Below, one piece after another: positions 1 to 7,405 of a stretch of DNA of 16,622 nucleotides. Both the position numbers and the translations under genes were made by a program. Each line of letters opens with the position of its first letter. Position 1 is the first letter of the stretch. Source of the DNA: Campylobacteraceae bacterium (GTDB taxonomy: Bacteria; Campylobacterota; Campylobacteria; Campylobacterales; Sulfurovaceae); the NCBI GenBank assembly GCA_027063105.1, contig JAMOSL010000038.1:1-16622 (forward strand). The letters run 5' to 3'. The notes under the pieces are model-generated. The model was not told the origin of the DNA. It searched no databases and worked only from the letters and a program-made list of their open reading frames with translations.

Positions 1-981
1 GCTCCAGAAAGACTACATCGTCCACTAAATATCACAAAACTTGATAGAACACATATTATATCATGTCCATTTTGTAATGGTAATGAAGATAAAACAACTC
101 CAGAAATAGATGCAATTAGAGATAAAAGTAGCGAACCAAATAGTCAAAACTGGAAGACTAGAGTTGTGCCTAATTTATATAAAGCTGTTAGTATAGAAAA
201 TGAAAATTATGTCAAACATAATGGTCTATTTACAGCACATGAAGGATTTGGAGCTCATGAAATTATTATTGATACACCTCATCATGATAATCTTATGCAC
301 AAATGGAGTATAGAGGAATATACAAACTGGATAGATACTATTCAAAGGCGTATTAGAGATTTAAAAATAGACCAAAGACTATTACATATATCAATATTCA
401 AAAATCAAGGTGCAAAAGCTGGAGGAACACAACCTCATCCACATACTCAAATAATAGCACTTCCAGTAATTCCCACAAAAGTGCATAATAAATTTGAAAG
501 GTTTTTAGAGCATTATAATCTTACAAATAGAGTATTAATGGAAGATATTATAGTTCAAGAGTATAACGATAAAATTAGAATTATAAAAGAGAATAAAGAC
601 TTTGTAGCATTTTGTCCTTATGCAAGTGAATATCCATTTGAAGTTATGATAGTTTCAAAAGAGGGATTAAGTAGAATAGAGGATATATCAGAAGAAGAGA
701 GAGAAAATCTTGTAAAAATATTTAAATATATAAACTCTAGTATAAATTGCACTGTTGGAGATATTGATTTTAATATTTCAATTAATACTCCTCCTCTTCA
801 TCATACAACTCAAACAGCCCCATACTTTGATAAGATAGATAATATTAGTCGTTTGGCAATACGCATTATGCCTCGAATATATCAACACGGTGGATTTGAA
901 ATATCTATGGATATGATGATAAACCCAGTTACTCCTGAAGATGCATGTAGACAATTAAGATTATATAAAGATGCAGAGTAA
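1..981 (+). CDS. galT: Galactose-1-phosphate uridylyltransferase, 5' end cut by window
   Basis: HIT-superfamily nucleotidyltransferase of the Leloir pathway. It exchanges UMP between UDP-glucose and galactose-1-phosphate in the cytosol. The frame is open from base 1, so the start lies upstream; a GTG at 166 is internal. The visible fragment is 326 residues against about 330-350 for the family, so only about 20 residues are missing. A zinc-site CPFC motif lies at fragment residues 22-25, followed by GNEDKTTPE. The active-site motif QPHPHTQ lies near residues 145-151; by family knowledge the second His (about 148) is the uridylylated nucleophile. A second histidine cluster (PPLHHTTQ) follows near residue 270. 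The stop overlaps the start of the downstream ROK kinase by 11 nt, which suggests one sugar-metabolism operon. No galK or galE is visible, so the in vivo substrate could be another sugar phosphate. Confidence 0.9.
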   Translation, partial: APERLHRPLNITKLDRTHIISCPFCNGNEDKTTPEIDAIRDKSSEPNSQNWKTRVVPNLYKAVSIENENYVKHNGLFTAHEGFGAHEIIIDTPHHDNLMHKWSIEEYTNWIDTIQRRIRDLKIDQRLLHISIFKNQGAKAGGTQPHPHTQIIALPVIPTKVHNKFERFLEHYNLTNRVLMEDIIVQEYNDKIRIIKENKDFVAFCPYASEYPFEVMIVSKEGLSRIEDISEEERENLVKIFKYINSSINCTVGDIDFNISINTPPLHHTTQTAPYFDKIDNISRLAIRIMPRIYQHGGFEISMDMMINPVTPEDACRQLRLYKDAE

Positions 982-1780
982 ATTATTTATAGATATAGGT
1001 GGGACAAACCTAAGAAGTGAATTAGAGATAGATAATAAAATAATAAAAGATAATATAAGCTCTCAAGATGTAGACTTGATAGAGTTTATAGAGTCTAAAC
1101 TAAAAAATTATCCTAAAATATTATTTGTTGGTATATCTTTTGCTGGTCAAGTAAACAATGGAAAAATAATATCCTCTCCTAATATAAAAGTATCTAATTA
1201 TAATATAAAGTCATTTTTTGAAAATCATTATAATTTAAAATTAGAGATAGACAATGATTTAAATTGTGCTATTAGAGCAGAAAGCAATTACTTTAACTCT
1301 AAATTTATTACTGCAATATATGTAGGCACTGGATTAGGTTGTGCAATTATAGATAACGGAAAGATAGTTACAGGAATAAGCAATCAATCCTCTGAATTAG
1401 GACACATACCATATAAAGAGTCTCCATTTAGATGTGGTTGTGGAAAAAGTAACTGCATAGAACTATTTGCATCAGGTCTAGCAATAGAAAAATGGTTAAA
1501 TTATAAAAATATATCTTATAAAAATATCAATTTAGAGACTAAAGAGATAAAAATAATATTTCAAGAAGCACTTCTAAGAGCCGTCTCTACAGCAATAACT
1601 CTATCAAATTCTCAAATATTAGTATTAGGTGGTGGTGTAATAGAAAAGAATCCATATCTAATAGATTGGATAAAAAAAGAGATAAAAAATCAAGTTATGC
1701 CAAATATACTAAAAGATATAAAAATAGTAAGCTCAAAACTTCAAAATGGAGCAATGGATGGAAGTAGATTATTAGATTAA
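971..1780 (+). CDS. ROK-family sugar kinase (glucokinase-like)
   Basis: A 269-residue cytosolic ATP-dependent sugar kinase of the ROK family, probably phosphorylating glucose or a related hexose or hexosamine. The N-terminal phosphate-binding motif DIGGTN is at residues 8-13. The catalytic Asp is likely D96 in the IDNDLN motif. A glycine-rich VGTGLG segment lies at 118-123. The ROK signature is complete: E142 and H145 (SELGHIPY), then zinc ligands C155, C157 and C162 in CGCGKSNCIE. The C-terminal VLGGGV motif is the adenosine-binding loop. The ATG lies inside the end of galT (11-nt overlap), so the two are probably translationally coupled. Exact sugar specificity cannot be read from sequence. 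It is slightly short for the family (about 290-320) but no key motif is missing. Confidence 0.85.
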   Translation: MQSKLFIDIGGTNLRSELEIDNKIIKDNISSQDVDLIEFIESKLKNYPKILFVGISFAGQVNNGKIISSPNIKVSNYNIKSFFENHYNLKLEIDNDLNCAIRAESNYFNSKFITAIYVGTGLGCAIIDNGKIVTGISNQSSELGHIPYKESPFRCGCGKSNCIELFASGLAIEKWLNYKNISYKNINLETKEIKIIFQEALLRAVSTAITLSNSQILVLGGGVIEKNPYLIDWIKKEIKNQVMPNILKDIKIVSSKLQNGAMDGSRLLD

Positions 1781-1794
1781 TCAATGAAATCTAA
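1772..1794. terminator. Weak hairpin between convergent genes
   Basis: TTAGATT at 1772-1778 and AATCTAA at 1788-1794 form a perfect 7-bp stem with a 9-nt loop. It spans the stop codons of the ROK kinase and the convergent methyltransferase. The stem has only one GC pair and no clear U-tract, so terminator function is a guess from position. Confidence 0.25.
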
Positions 1795-2669
1795 AATAAG
1801 GTAAGCTGTTTTAAAACTTTTTTCTCTTTAATTTTAGGTATTTTATGATTTAAAATCAATGCCTCTAACATAGAATTACGATTATTTTCACTACCTCCAA
1901 GATGATAAAAATGCTCTTTTGTCACTATCTCAAACTTCTTCCAAATAGTTTTTAGATACTCATTCTCTCTATATTTATTACTATGCCAAGTGGATAAGAT
2001 AAATTTACCCTCAAAAATATCCAAAAGTGTATTTAAACTATTCTCATCTTCTGCATTCCAACCATTATAATAATCCACATATCTATCAATATAAGGAGGG
2101 TCACAATAGATAATATCCTCTTTTTTTGCCATTGCTATAGTCCCTTGAAATGATTGATGTATAAATGAATAATCACTACTTTTTATAATAGTGTGTATGT
2201 TATCAACTTGATTTACTATTTTAGTCACATAAGACTTAGCAAAACGATTTGGCTTTTTACAAAAAGGCACATTATGACCACCTTTTTTATTAAACCGTAT
2301 CATGCCATTAAATCCTGCCCTATTAATAAACAAAAAATCTAAAGGATTATGATGTTCATTAAAGCGTTTTCTCACTTCATAATAATAGTCCTCAATAGTA
2401 AGAAGTTTCTCTCCCTCTTCTTCTAAAAAGTGCCTAACTACATTTGGATTAATACTATCATTTTTAATTCCATTATAGAAGTTAATAAGATGAGGATTAC
2501 TATCAGCAAGTATCGCCTTATCAGGACGAATATTAAAAGCCACCACACCAGTACCCATAAACGGCTCTATCCAAGTACCCTCAATCTTAGAAGGAATGAC
2601 ATCTTTTATCCATGGTACAAGTTTTGTTTTAATCCCTTGTGATTTAATAGGAGGTACGAATATTTTCAT
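1791..2669 (-). CDS. Adenine-N6 DNA methyltransferase, M.EcoRV-like (predicted GATATC)
   Basis: A 292-residue D12-class (Dam-like, alpha-group) N6-adenine DNA methyltransferase. The SAM-binding motif FMGTGVVAFN is at residues 37-46 and the catalytic DPPY at 190-193. Near-identical stretches to M.EcoRV as I remember it include FVPPIKSQGIKTKLVP (4-19), NGMIRFN and NVPFCKKPNRFA (121-144), and TKEHFYH. The modified site is therefore predicted to be GATATC. This is stronger than a general Dam assignment, but it rests on recalled sequence. The protein looks complete. The ATG follows the stop of an upstream DUF262 fragment by one base. The cognate endonuclease survives only as an N-terminal fragment further upstream, so this is effectively an orphan methyltransferase. 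It may persist through a regulatory role, as an antitoxin-like safeguard, or simply because it has not yet decayed. Confidence 0.9.
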   Translation of the reverse strand: MKIFVPPIKSQGIKTKLVPWIKDVIPSKIEGTWIEPFMGTGVVAFNIRPDKAILADSNPHLINFYNGIKNDSINPNVVRHFLEEEGEKLLTIEDYYYEVRKRFNEHHNPLDFLFINRAGFNGMIRFNKKGGHNVPFCKKPNRFAKSYVTKIVNQVDNIHTIIKSSDYSFIHQSFQGTIAMAKKEDIIYCDPPYIDRYVDYYNGWNAEDENSLNTLLDIFEGKFILSTWHSNKYRENEYLKTIWKKFEIVTKEHFYHLGGSENNRNSMLEALILNHKIPKIKEKKVLKQLTLF

Positions 2670-2670
2670 T

Positions 2671-3198
2671 TTAATAATTCATTGTTGTTAGTTTTATTAT
2701 TTGTTGATATATTAATTTTGTCCTTGAAACTATAAACTCTTCAAACTTATCCTCTTTTAAAAGCTTTAACATTTCTCTACTAATCAAATGATTTTCCATA
2801 ATTTTATAAAACTCTTCAATATTTCCTTTTTGATAAAATTCATCTTCAAAATTTTTAATATATATACTAGGATTTTTATTACTAATTCTGCTATTATTCG
2901 TCTCTTTTGTAATTAAAGAAATATTTGCTATATTATTAATAATATTATTATATTCACTATTTTTATATTTATTGGTTATCTCTTTTCCTTTTAATGAATT
3001 TAATGGAAAAATATGATGCTGTTCAAGTTTTGTTATCTTTGTTCCATGAGTAGATGGTGTTTCACCTGTATAGAAATCTTTTGGATTATTATATTTTAAT
3101 ATAAGTAAGATTGCATTATAAAGATTATGTCTGTGAGAACCTCTTCTTCCTATAGGATAAAAACAGTTAAATAGTTGTTTATTTTCTACTGTTTGGTA
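2671..3198 (-). pseudogene. DUF262/HNH (GmrSD-type) protein, C-terminal fragment
   Basis: Reading the minus strand back from the TAA at 2671-2673 gives an open frame of about 175 codons up to a TGA at 3199-3201. It has no Met codon in its first half. The translation runs from QTVENKQLFNCFYPIGRR through RHNLYNAILLILKYN to LEQHHIFPLNSLKGK, and then LANISL-type (IANISLITKETNN) and EEFYKIMENHLISREML segments. HHIFP followed by N is the HNH/DUF1524 signature at the C-terminal end of DUF262 (GmrSD/type IV-like) restriction proteins. Complete relatives are usually over 500 residues, so the DUF262 nucleotide-binding domain and the start are gone. No initiation codon or ribosome-binding site fits this frame. 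It abuts an EcoRV-like N-terminal fragment in another frame, as expected from a deletion. Family call is by motif recognition. Confidence 0.7.
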
Positions 3199-3347
3199 TC
3201 ATTTGAGATAGTATAAATATTTTTATAGGCGTCAATAAAGCCTTTAATTGACCACTCTCCATCTTTTGTAGTGATATGCTCTTCTAATGTTTTGACAAAT
3301 TCTTTTAATTTTTTTTCAAAATATTTCCTATAGTTCATATTATTCAT
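3186..3347 (-). pseudogene. EcoRV-like restriction endonuclease, N-terminal fragment
   Basis: ATG at 3347 (or the in-frame ATG at 3338) opens 53 codons ending in TAG at 3186-3188. AAGGA sits just upstream. The product runs MNNMNYRKYFEKKLKEF... and ends GFIDAYKNIYTISNDTKQ. The last part aligns with the start of R.EcoRV as I remember it (GII...KIYPLGSDTK, about residues 22-38): G-[IF]-I, then IY, then SDTK/NDTK. The neighbouring methyltransferase is M.EcoRV-like, which supports the assignment. The reading frame stops right after the equivalent of K38. The catalytic residues of EcoRV (D74, D90, K92) are therefore absent and the fragment cannot cut DNA. The downstream sequence is DUF262-like, not EcoRV-like, which indicates a deletion or recombination junction near 3186-3201. 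The antiporter stop lies 9 bases upstream. Confidence 0.65.
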
Positions 3348-3356
3348 TTCCTTCTA

Positions 3357-4289
3357 TCAAAGCGTTGCCAAAGTATGTTCTAAGAAGATAAATAATATTA
3401 TAAATAGACTTATTCCTGCTGATTTAGTATATAATTTGTTTGCTATTAAGAACACTAAGATTAAAGTTGCTATTAACATTGTTAAAATGTCGAATAAATA
3501 GTTGGAAATATTTATACTTAATGGGTTAGCCAGTCCTGCGAAGCCCAAAATTATAGTTATATTTGCCATATTTGAACTAATTATATTTCCAATAGCCATA
3601 TCAACCTTACCTTTTATTGATGCTGTAATGCCAACTACTAATTCAGGAAGAGATGTTCCTAAACTAATCATAATTACACTAATAACCCACTCTGATACAC
3701 CAAAACTTTTAGCTATATTTGATGCACTTTCTACTGTAAAATTTGCACCTATAATTAAAAATATTAAAGCTAAAAATATTAAAGGTAAAGTGTATAACCA
3801 TCTAAAATCACTTTTATCATAATAAACTTGCTTTTCTATAATTCCTTTTGCCTCTTTCACTAAAAACAGAATGTATGCACCCATTAAAAGCAATAATATA
3901 ATTGCATCAAATCTAGATATGACACCATCAAAAATCATTAATATAAAAACAGATATAGGAATTAAAGCCCAATAGCTATCTTTTACAAGAAAATTTCTGT
4001 TTGAACTTATATTCTTTTTTGTAATAATCAATATTATTCCCAATAACATTGTTATATTTAGTATATTACTTCCAATTACATTTCCAATAGTAATTTGTGG
4101 TTTATCATTAAGACTTGCAATAATACCTACAGCTGTTTCTGGAAGACTTGTTCCTAAAGTAACAAGTGTTGCACCAATAATAAAATCTGATATATTAAAC
4201 TTTAATGCAATCTTTTCACTCTCTTGTACTAATAAATTTGCTCCCCAAATTAAAGTTGCCATTGCAACTACAAATATAACAAAATCCAT
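3357..4289 (-). CDS. Na+/Ca2+ antiporter, CaCA family (YrbG-like)
   Basis: A 310-residue inner-membrane cation antiporter, expected to exchange Na+ (or H+) for Ca2+. It has about ten hydrophobic segments and the two inverted alpha repeats that define the CaCA superfamily. Repeat 1 has GTSLPE at 46-51 and GNVIGSN at 69-75. Repeat 2 has GTSLPE at 211-216 and GNIISSN at 234-240. The acidic residues E51 and E216 in these motifs are the expected ion ligands. Length matches bacterial YrbG/CaxA proteins. AAGGA lies about 6 nt before the ATG. It follows ybeY by 9 nt on the same strand and is probably co-transcribed. Na+/Ca2+ specificity is inferred from the family. Confidence 0.88.
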   Translation of the reverse strand: MDFVIFVVAMATLIWGANLLVQESEKIALKFNISDFIIGATLVTLGTSLPETAVGIIASLNDKPQITIGNVIGSNILNITMLLGIILIITKKNISSNRNFLVKDSYWALIPISVFILMIFDGVISRFDAIILLLLMGAYILFLVKEAKGIIEKQVYYDKSDFRWLYTLPLIFLALIFLIIGANFTVESASNIAKSFGVSEWVISVIMISLGTSLPELVVGITASIKGKVDMAIGNIISSNMANITIILGFAGLANPLSINISNYLFDILTMLIATLILVFLIANKLYTKSAGISLFIILFIFLEHTLATL

Positions 4290-4298
4290 AATTAGTCC

Positions 4299-4718
4299 TT
4301 AATTAATCGTTCTTACAATTAAGCTCTTAGGAAGAGAAAAAATTTCAATAATCTCTTCCTCTTTTTCTCTCATCTCTCCACTATCAACTTCATGGTCGAA
4401 CCCTAATAGATGAAGTAGACCATGAATAAATAATAAAATAAACTCTTCTTCATCACTATGTCCAAAAAACTTAGCTTTATCATATACAAAATCAATACAT
4501 ATTACAATTGATCCTAATGGCATAAAATCACCTTCAAGAGGAAAACTTAAAACATCTGTTGGGCTATTTTTATCTCTATAAGTTGCATTCATATCTTGTA
4601 TAGTTAAAGAATCTGTAACGATTAGTTCTATCTCTCTAGTAGTAAAACTAGATGAAATATTCTCTAAAATATCTAAAGGAATAGTAAAATTTGTCTGATT
4701 ATCTTCAATTATTAACAT
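4299..4718 (-). CDS. ybeY: Endoribonuclease YbeY, 16S rRNA maturation
   Basis: A 139-residue single-domain zinc-dependent endoribonuclease. YbeY acts in 16S rRNA 3'-end processing and late 30S quality control in the cytosol. The zinc motif HGLLHLLGFDH gives ligands H99, H103 and H109. The upstream conserved stretch NSPTDVLSFPLE (51-62) is also typical (family T/S-DVLSFP). Length is normal. There is no Shine-Dalgarno sequence before the ATG. A TATAAT box ends only 5 nt upstream of it, so the transcript may be leaderless or nearly so. It is followed after 9 nt by the antiporter and is divergent from queC. Confidence 0.93.
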   Translation of the reverse strand: MLIIEDNQTNFTIPLDILENISSSFTTREIELIVTDSLTIQDMNATYRDKNSPTDVLSFPLEGDFMPLGSIVICIDFVYDKAKFFGHSDEEEFILLFIHGLLHLLGFDHEVDSGEMREKEEEIIEIFSLPKSLIVRTIN

Positions 4719-4723
4719 CTGAA

Positions 4724-4729
4724 ATTATA
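4724..4729 (-). promoter_or_regulatory. Candidate -10 box for ybeY
   Basis: A perfect TATAAT on the minus strand whose 3' end is 5 nt from the ybeY ATG. The transcription start would fall at or within a base or two of the initiation codon, consistent with the absence of a Shine-Dalgarno sequence. No clear -35 is seen; such elements are weak in Campylobacterota. Confidence 0.4.
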
Positions 4730-4746
4730 TCTAATATTGTTAAAAT

Positions 4747-4752
4747 TATAGT
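4747..4752 (+). promoter_or_regulatory. Candidate -10 box for the queC operon
   Basis: TATAGT, about 20 nt before the queC ATG in the 54-bp divergent gap with ybeY. An AAAGGA ribosome-binding site follows at about 4762-4767. The -35 region is not recognisable. Confidence 0.35.
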
Positions 4753-4772
4753 ATCAAATCAAAAGGATAAAT

Positions 4773-5462
4773 ATGTCAGAAAAAATAGCAGTATGTGTCA
4801 TTTCTGGTGGAATGGATAGTGCTTTGAGTGCATCTATTGCAAAGCTTGATGGATATAAAATTATTGGTGTTCATTTTAACTATAAACAGAGAACAGAGAA
4901 AAAAGAGTTAGAAAGTTTTAGAAAAGTAATTAAAGAGTTAGGAGTCATCAAAGAGTATGAGATAGATTTAAATTTCTTTGAACAAATTGGAGCATCTGCA
5001 TTGACTGATAATTCAATTGAAGTTCCAGTAGGTGGAGTAGAAGATGGTGTGCCTATAACTTATGTACCTTTTAGAAATGGAATATTTTTATCTATTGCTT
5101 CTGCTATTGCTGAAAAACATAATGCAACAGCCTTATATATAGGAGTTGTTGAAGAAGATAGTAGTGGATATCCTGATTGCAGAAGTAATTATATATCCTC
5201 TATGCAAAATGCTATTAATTTAGGTACAAAAGATGAGACAAATATAGAGATAAAAATGCCTTTAGTTAATATGAGAAAGAGTGAAATAGTCTCAAGTTCT
5301 ATATTATTATCTGTTCCATTAGAATATACTTGGAGCTGTTATAAATCAGAAGATGAGGCATGTGGGATTTGTGATAGTTGCCGTTTAAGATTAAATGGAT
5401 TTAAGATGGCTAATCAAATAGACCCTATAAAATATAAAGATGATATAAATGTTACTTGCTGA
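4773..5462 (+). CDS. queC: 7-cyano-7-deazaguanine (preQ0) synthase QueC
   Basis: A 229-residue ATP-dependent amidoligase that converts 7-carboxy-7-deazaguanine to preQ0 in queuosine biosynthesis. The PP-loop ATPase motif SGGMDS is at residues 11-16. A zinc-binding cysteine cluster near the C-terminus comprises C189, C197, C200 and C203. The WSCYK and CGxCxSC patterns are characteristic of QueC and separate it from other PP-loop enzymes. The family consensus is SGGxDS, so Met in the loop is tolerated. AAAGGA precedes the ATG at good spacing. It is the first gene of a chain of overlapping genes, and its last 14 nt encode the start of coaX. No other queuosine gene is in the window. Confidence 0.94.
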   Translation: MSEKIAVCVISGGMDSALSASIAKLDGYKIIGVHFNYKQRTEKKELESFRKVIKELGVIKEYEIDLNFFEQIGASALTDNSIEVPVGGVEDGVPITYVPFRNGIFLSIASAIAEKHNATALYIGVVEEDSSGYPDCRSNYISSMQNAINLGTKDETNIEIKMPLVNMRKSEIVSSSILLSVPLEYTWSCYKSEDEACGICDSCRLRLNGFKMANQIDPIKYKDDINVTC

Positions 5463-6072
5463 TATAGGTAATACTCATATACATATATATATAAAAGATG
5501 AGGTCATACATTTAAAACATAATATTGCTATTAAAGAATATAGTGAGGTAGAGATATATTATATTAGCGTAAATAGTAAATTAGAAAAAAGAATAGAAGA
5601 TTCTACCAAATGGAAAAATATATCATCTAAAATTGATTTAAATGGTTCTTATAATGGGATGGGTGTAGATAGAAAAGCGTTGTGTTTAAGTCATGAAAAT
5701 GGAATATTTATAGATGCTGGATCTGCCATTACTCTGGATATTATGGAAAATGGAGCATATAAAGGTGGATTTATATTAGTAGGTTTAAAAAGTATATTAA
5801 ATAGTTATAAAAATATATCTCCTGCATTAAAGATAGATATGAACTATAAAATTTCACTAGATAGATTGCCATTAACAACGAAAGATGGGATAAGCTATGG
5901 TATAATTGCACCTATTAAAACAATCATAGAGAAGCATCAAGAGGATAGAAAACTTTACTTTACAGGTGGTGATGGAGAGTATCTTTCATCTTTTTTTAAG
6001 AATTCAGTTTTTGATGAGAAACTAATTTTTAAAGGTATGCAGACTCGTTTAAAGGGAAATGAATTATGTTAA
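5449..6072 (+). CDS. coaX: Type III pantothenate kinase
   Basis: A 207-residue ASKHA-fold kinase that phosphorylates pantothenate in the first step of CoA synthesis, in the cytosol. Motifs in order are DIGNT (5-9, phosphate loop), GVDR (72-75, pantothenate binding), DAGSAITLD (89-97, with catalytic/metal Asp) and GGFILVGL (106-113). It is shorter than the typical 250-260 residues, as is usual for Campylobacterota CoaX, and lacks the canonical GPG after GGxI. The ATG is inside queC (14-nt overlap). The stop overlaps hisG by 7 nt, implying translational coupling. No alternative upstream start is better, because DIGNT must lie very near the N-terminus. Confidence 0.9.
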   Translation: MLLADIGNTHIHIYIKDEVIHLKHNIAIKEYSEVEIYYISVNSKLEKRIEDSTKWKNISSKIDLNGSYNGMGVDRKALCLSHENGIFIDAGSAITLDIMENGAYKGGFILVGLKSILNSYKNISPALKIDMNYKISLDRLPLTTKDGISYGIIAPIKTIIEKHQEDRKLYFTGGDGEYLSSFFKNSVFDEKLIFKGMQTRLKGNELC

Positions 6073-6686
6073 CTATTGCTTTGCCAAAAGGTAGAATAGC
6101 TGAAGAGACACTAGAGATATTTGCTGAAATATTTGGTGGAGAATTTGAGTTTGAAAGTCGTAAACTTATTTTGGATATTGGAGAATTTAGATTTTTAAAT
6201 GTAAGAAATCAAGATGTACCAACCTATGTAGAATATGGTTCTGCTGATATTGGAGTTGTTGGACTAGATGTTATAACAGAAAAAGAGCTAGATATTATTA
6301 AATTAATGGATATGAAGCTAGGAAAATGTAAAGTATCCATTGGAATAAAAAATGGTGATGAGTTAGACTGGAGTAGACCAGACATCAAAATAGCAACGAA
6401 AATGGTAAATATTACAAAAGACTATTTTGCACAAAAAGCTGTTGGTGTTGAAGTTATTAAATTATATGGTTCAATCGAATTAGCTCCATTAGTTGGATTA
6501 GCTGATGCAATTGTTGATATTGTTGAAACAGGTGATACAATGCGAGAAAATGGTTTAAAAGTGGCAGAAGATATTATGGAATCTTCTGCTCATTTAATAG
6601 CAAATAAAAATAGTTATTATGCAAAAAAAGAAGAAATATTATCTCTTTATGAAAAAATAAATAGTGTAGTATCTAGTCGTGCCTAA
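6066..6686 (+). CDS. hisG: ATP phosphoribosyltransferase, short form (HisGS)
   Basis: Catalyses the first step of histidine synthesis, joining ATP and PRPP to give phosphoribosyl-ATP. The 206 residues begin MLTIALPKGRIAEET. They contain ADIGVVGLDVI (60-70) and the PRPP-binding signature LADAIVDIVETGDTMREN (145-162). Length shows the short form, which lacks the C-terminal regulatory ACT-like domain of the ~300-residue form. Known short HisG enzymes need the HisZ paralogue for activity and feedback; none is in this window. The gene overlaps coaX by 7 nt and the following methyltransferase by 8 nt. No attenuator or leader peptide is visible, so regulation follows the operon. Confidence 0.94.
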   Translation: MLTIALPKGRIAEETLEIFAEIFGGEFEFESRKLILDIGEFRFLNVRNQDVPTYVEYGSADIGVVGLDVITEKELDIIKLMDMKLGKCKVSIGIKNGDELDWSRPDIKIATKMVNITKDYFAQKAVGVEVIKLYGSIELAPLVGLADAIVDIVETGDTMRENGLKVAEDIMESSAHLIANKNSYYAKKEEILSLYEKINSVVSSRA

Positions 6687-7380
6687 AGCCCTAGATTTAT
6701 ATGCAAAAGTAGAAGACCTCTTAGGTGTAAAAGAGGCATCTCCTAAACTTTATGCTCACTATTTTCTAGCTTTAAATAGTATCAATTTCAATTCTATATT
6801 AGATGTAGGTTGTGGAAGTGGAGATTTCTTATATAAAATAAATAAAGCATTTAATCCAAAAGAGAGTTTAGGAATTGATTTAAGTCCAAATATGGTCAAT
6901 ATGGCAAAAGAGAATGGAATTAATGCAGATAATATAAATTTATGTGATGTTAAAGAATCTTTTGATGTAATTACAGCTGTATTTGATATGTTAAATTATC
7001 TAAACCAAAATGAATTAAAATCTTTTTTAAAGTGTATATCAAATCATATAAATAGTGGTGGATATTTTTTATGTGATATAAATACACTATATGGATTTGA
7101 AGAGGTAGCAGTTGGTGCTTTCTCTATTGATGATGAAGATAGGTTCTTGGCAATAGAGAGTGAATTTGAAAATGATATATACACTTCAGACTTTACCCTC
7201 TTTGAAAAAGAAAATAACGGCTATAAAAAATCAAAAGAGACAATAAAACAATACTATCATACACCACAAGATATAGAAAATATATTATCAGATTTTAAAT
7301 TATTAGAAAATAATGGAGTAACTCTATATTTAGATGAAGAAGATAAAATATTTTTAGTTTTTGAAAAAAATATGTTATAA
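6679..7380 (+). CDS. Class I SAM-dependent methyltransferase, substrate unknown
   Basis: A 233-residue Rossmann-fold methyltransferase. Motif I is DVGCGSGDF (42-50). A motif II-like GIDLSPNMV (about 71-79) and a CDVKESFDVITAVFDMLNYL segment (motifs III/IV) follow. The layout resembles the small-molecule methyltransferases with a C-terminal beta-rich half (Methyltransf_25/11). Substrate cannot be deduced. The start is the GTG at 6679, inside the last codons of hisG (8-nt overlap). The first in-frame ATG lies much further in and would remove motif I. It is the last gene of the queC-coaX-hisG chain, so it may be carried along as an operon passenger. Confidence 0.82.
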   Translation: MPKALDLYAKVEDLLGVKEASPKLYAHYFLALNSINFNSILDVGCGSGDFLYKINKAFNPKESLGIDLSPNMVNMAKENGINADNINLCDVKESFDVITAVFDMLNYLNQNELKSFLKCISNHINSGGYFLCDINTLYGFEEVAVGAFSIDDEDRFLAIESEFENDIYTSDFTLFEKENNGYKKSKETIKQYYHTPQDIENILSDFKLLENNGVTLYLDEEDKIFLVFEKNML

Positions 7381-7381
7381 T
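7376..7381 (+). promoter_or_regulatory. Candidate promoter -10 for the exported-protein pair
   Basis: TGTTATAAT, an extended -10 form, overlaps the stop codon of the methyltransferase and lies 24 nt before the next ATG. The preceding 25 nt are T-rich. It would uncouple the two exported-protein genes from the metabolic operon. Confidence 0.35.
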
Positions 7382-7405
7382 TATAAAAAATAAAGGAATG
7401 GAAAG

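Noticed and set aside
2430..2642. 70-aa plus-strand frame opposite the methyltransferase
   Set aside because: Antisense to a gene with clear conserved motifs; no ribosome-binding site and no recognisable protein character.
1791..2669. Calling the methyltransferase a GATC Dam
   Set aside because: It shares the D12 fold with Dam, but long stretches agree with M.EcoRV and the upstream endonuclease remnant is EcoRV-like, so GATATC is the better prediction.
3502..3822. 106-aa plus-strand frame opposite the antiporter
   Set aside because: Mirror of the alpha-repeat region; composition is what antisense of membrane helices gives.
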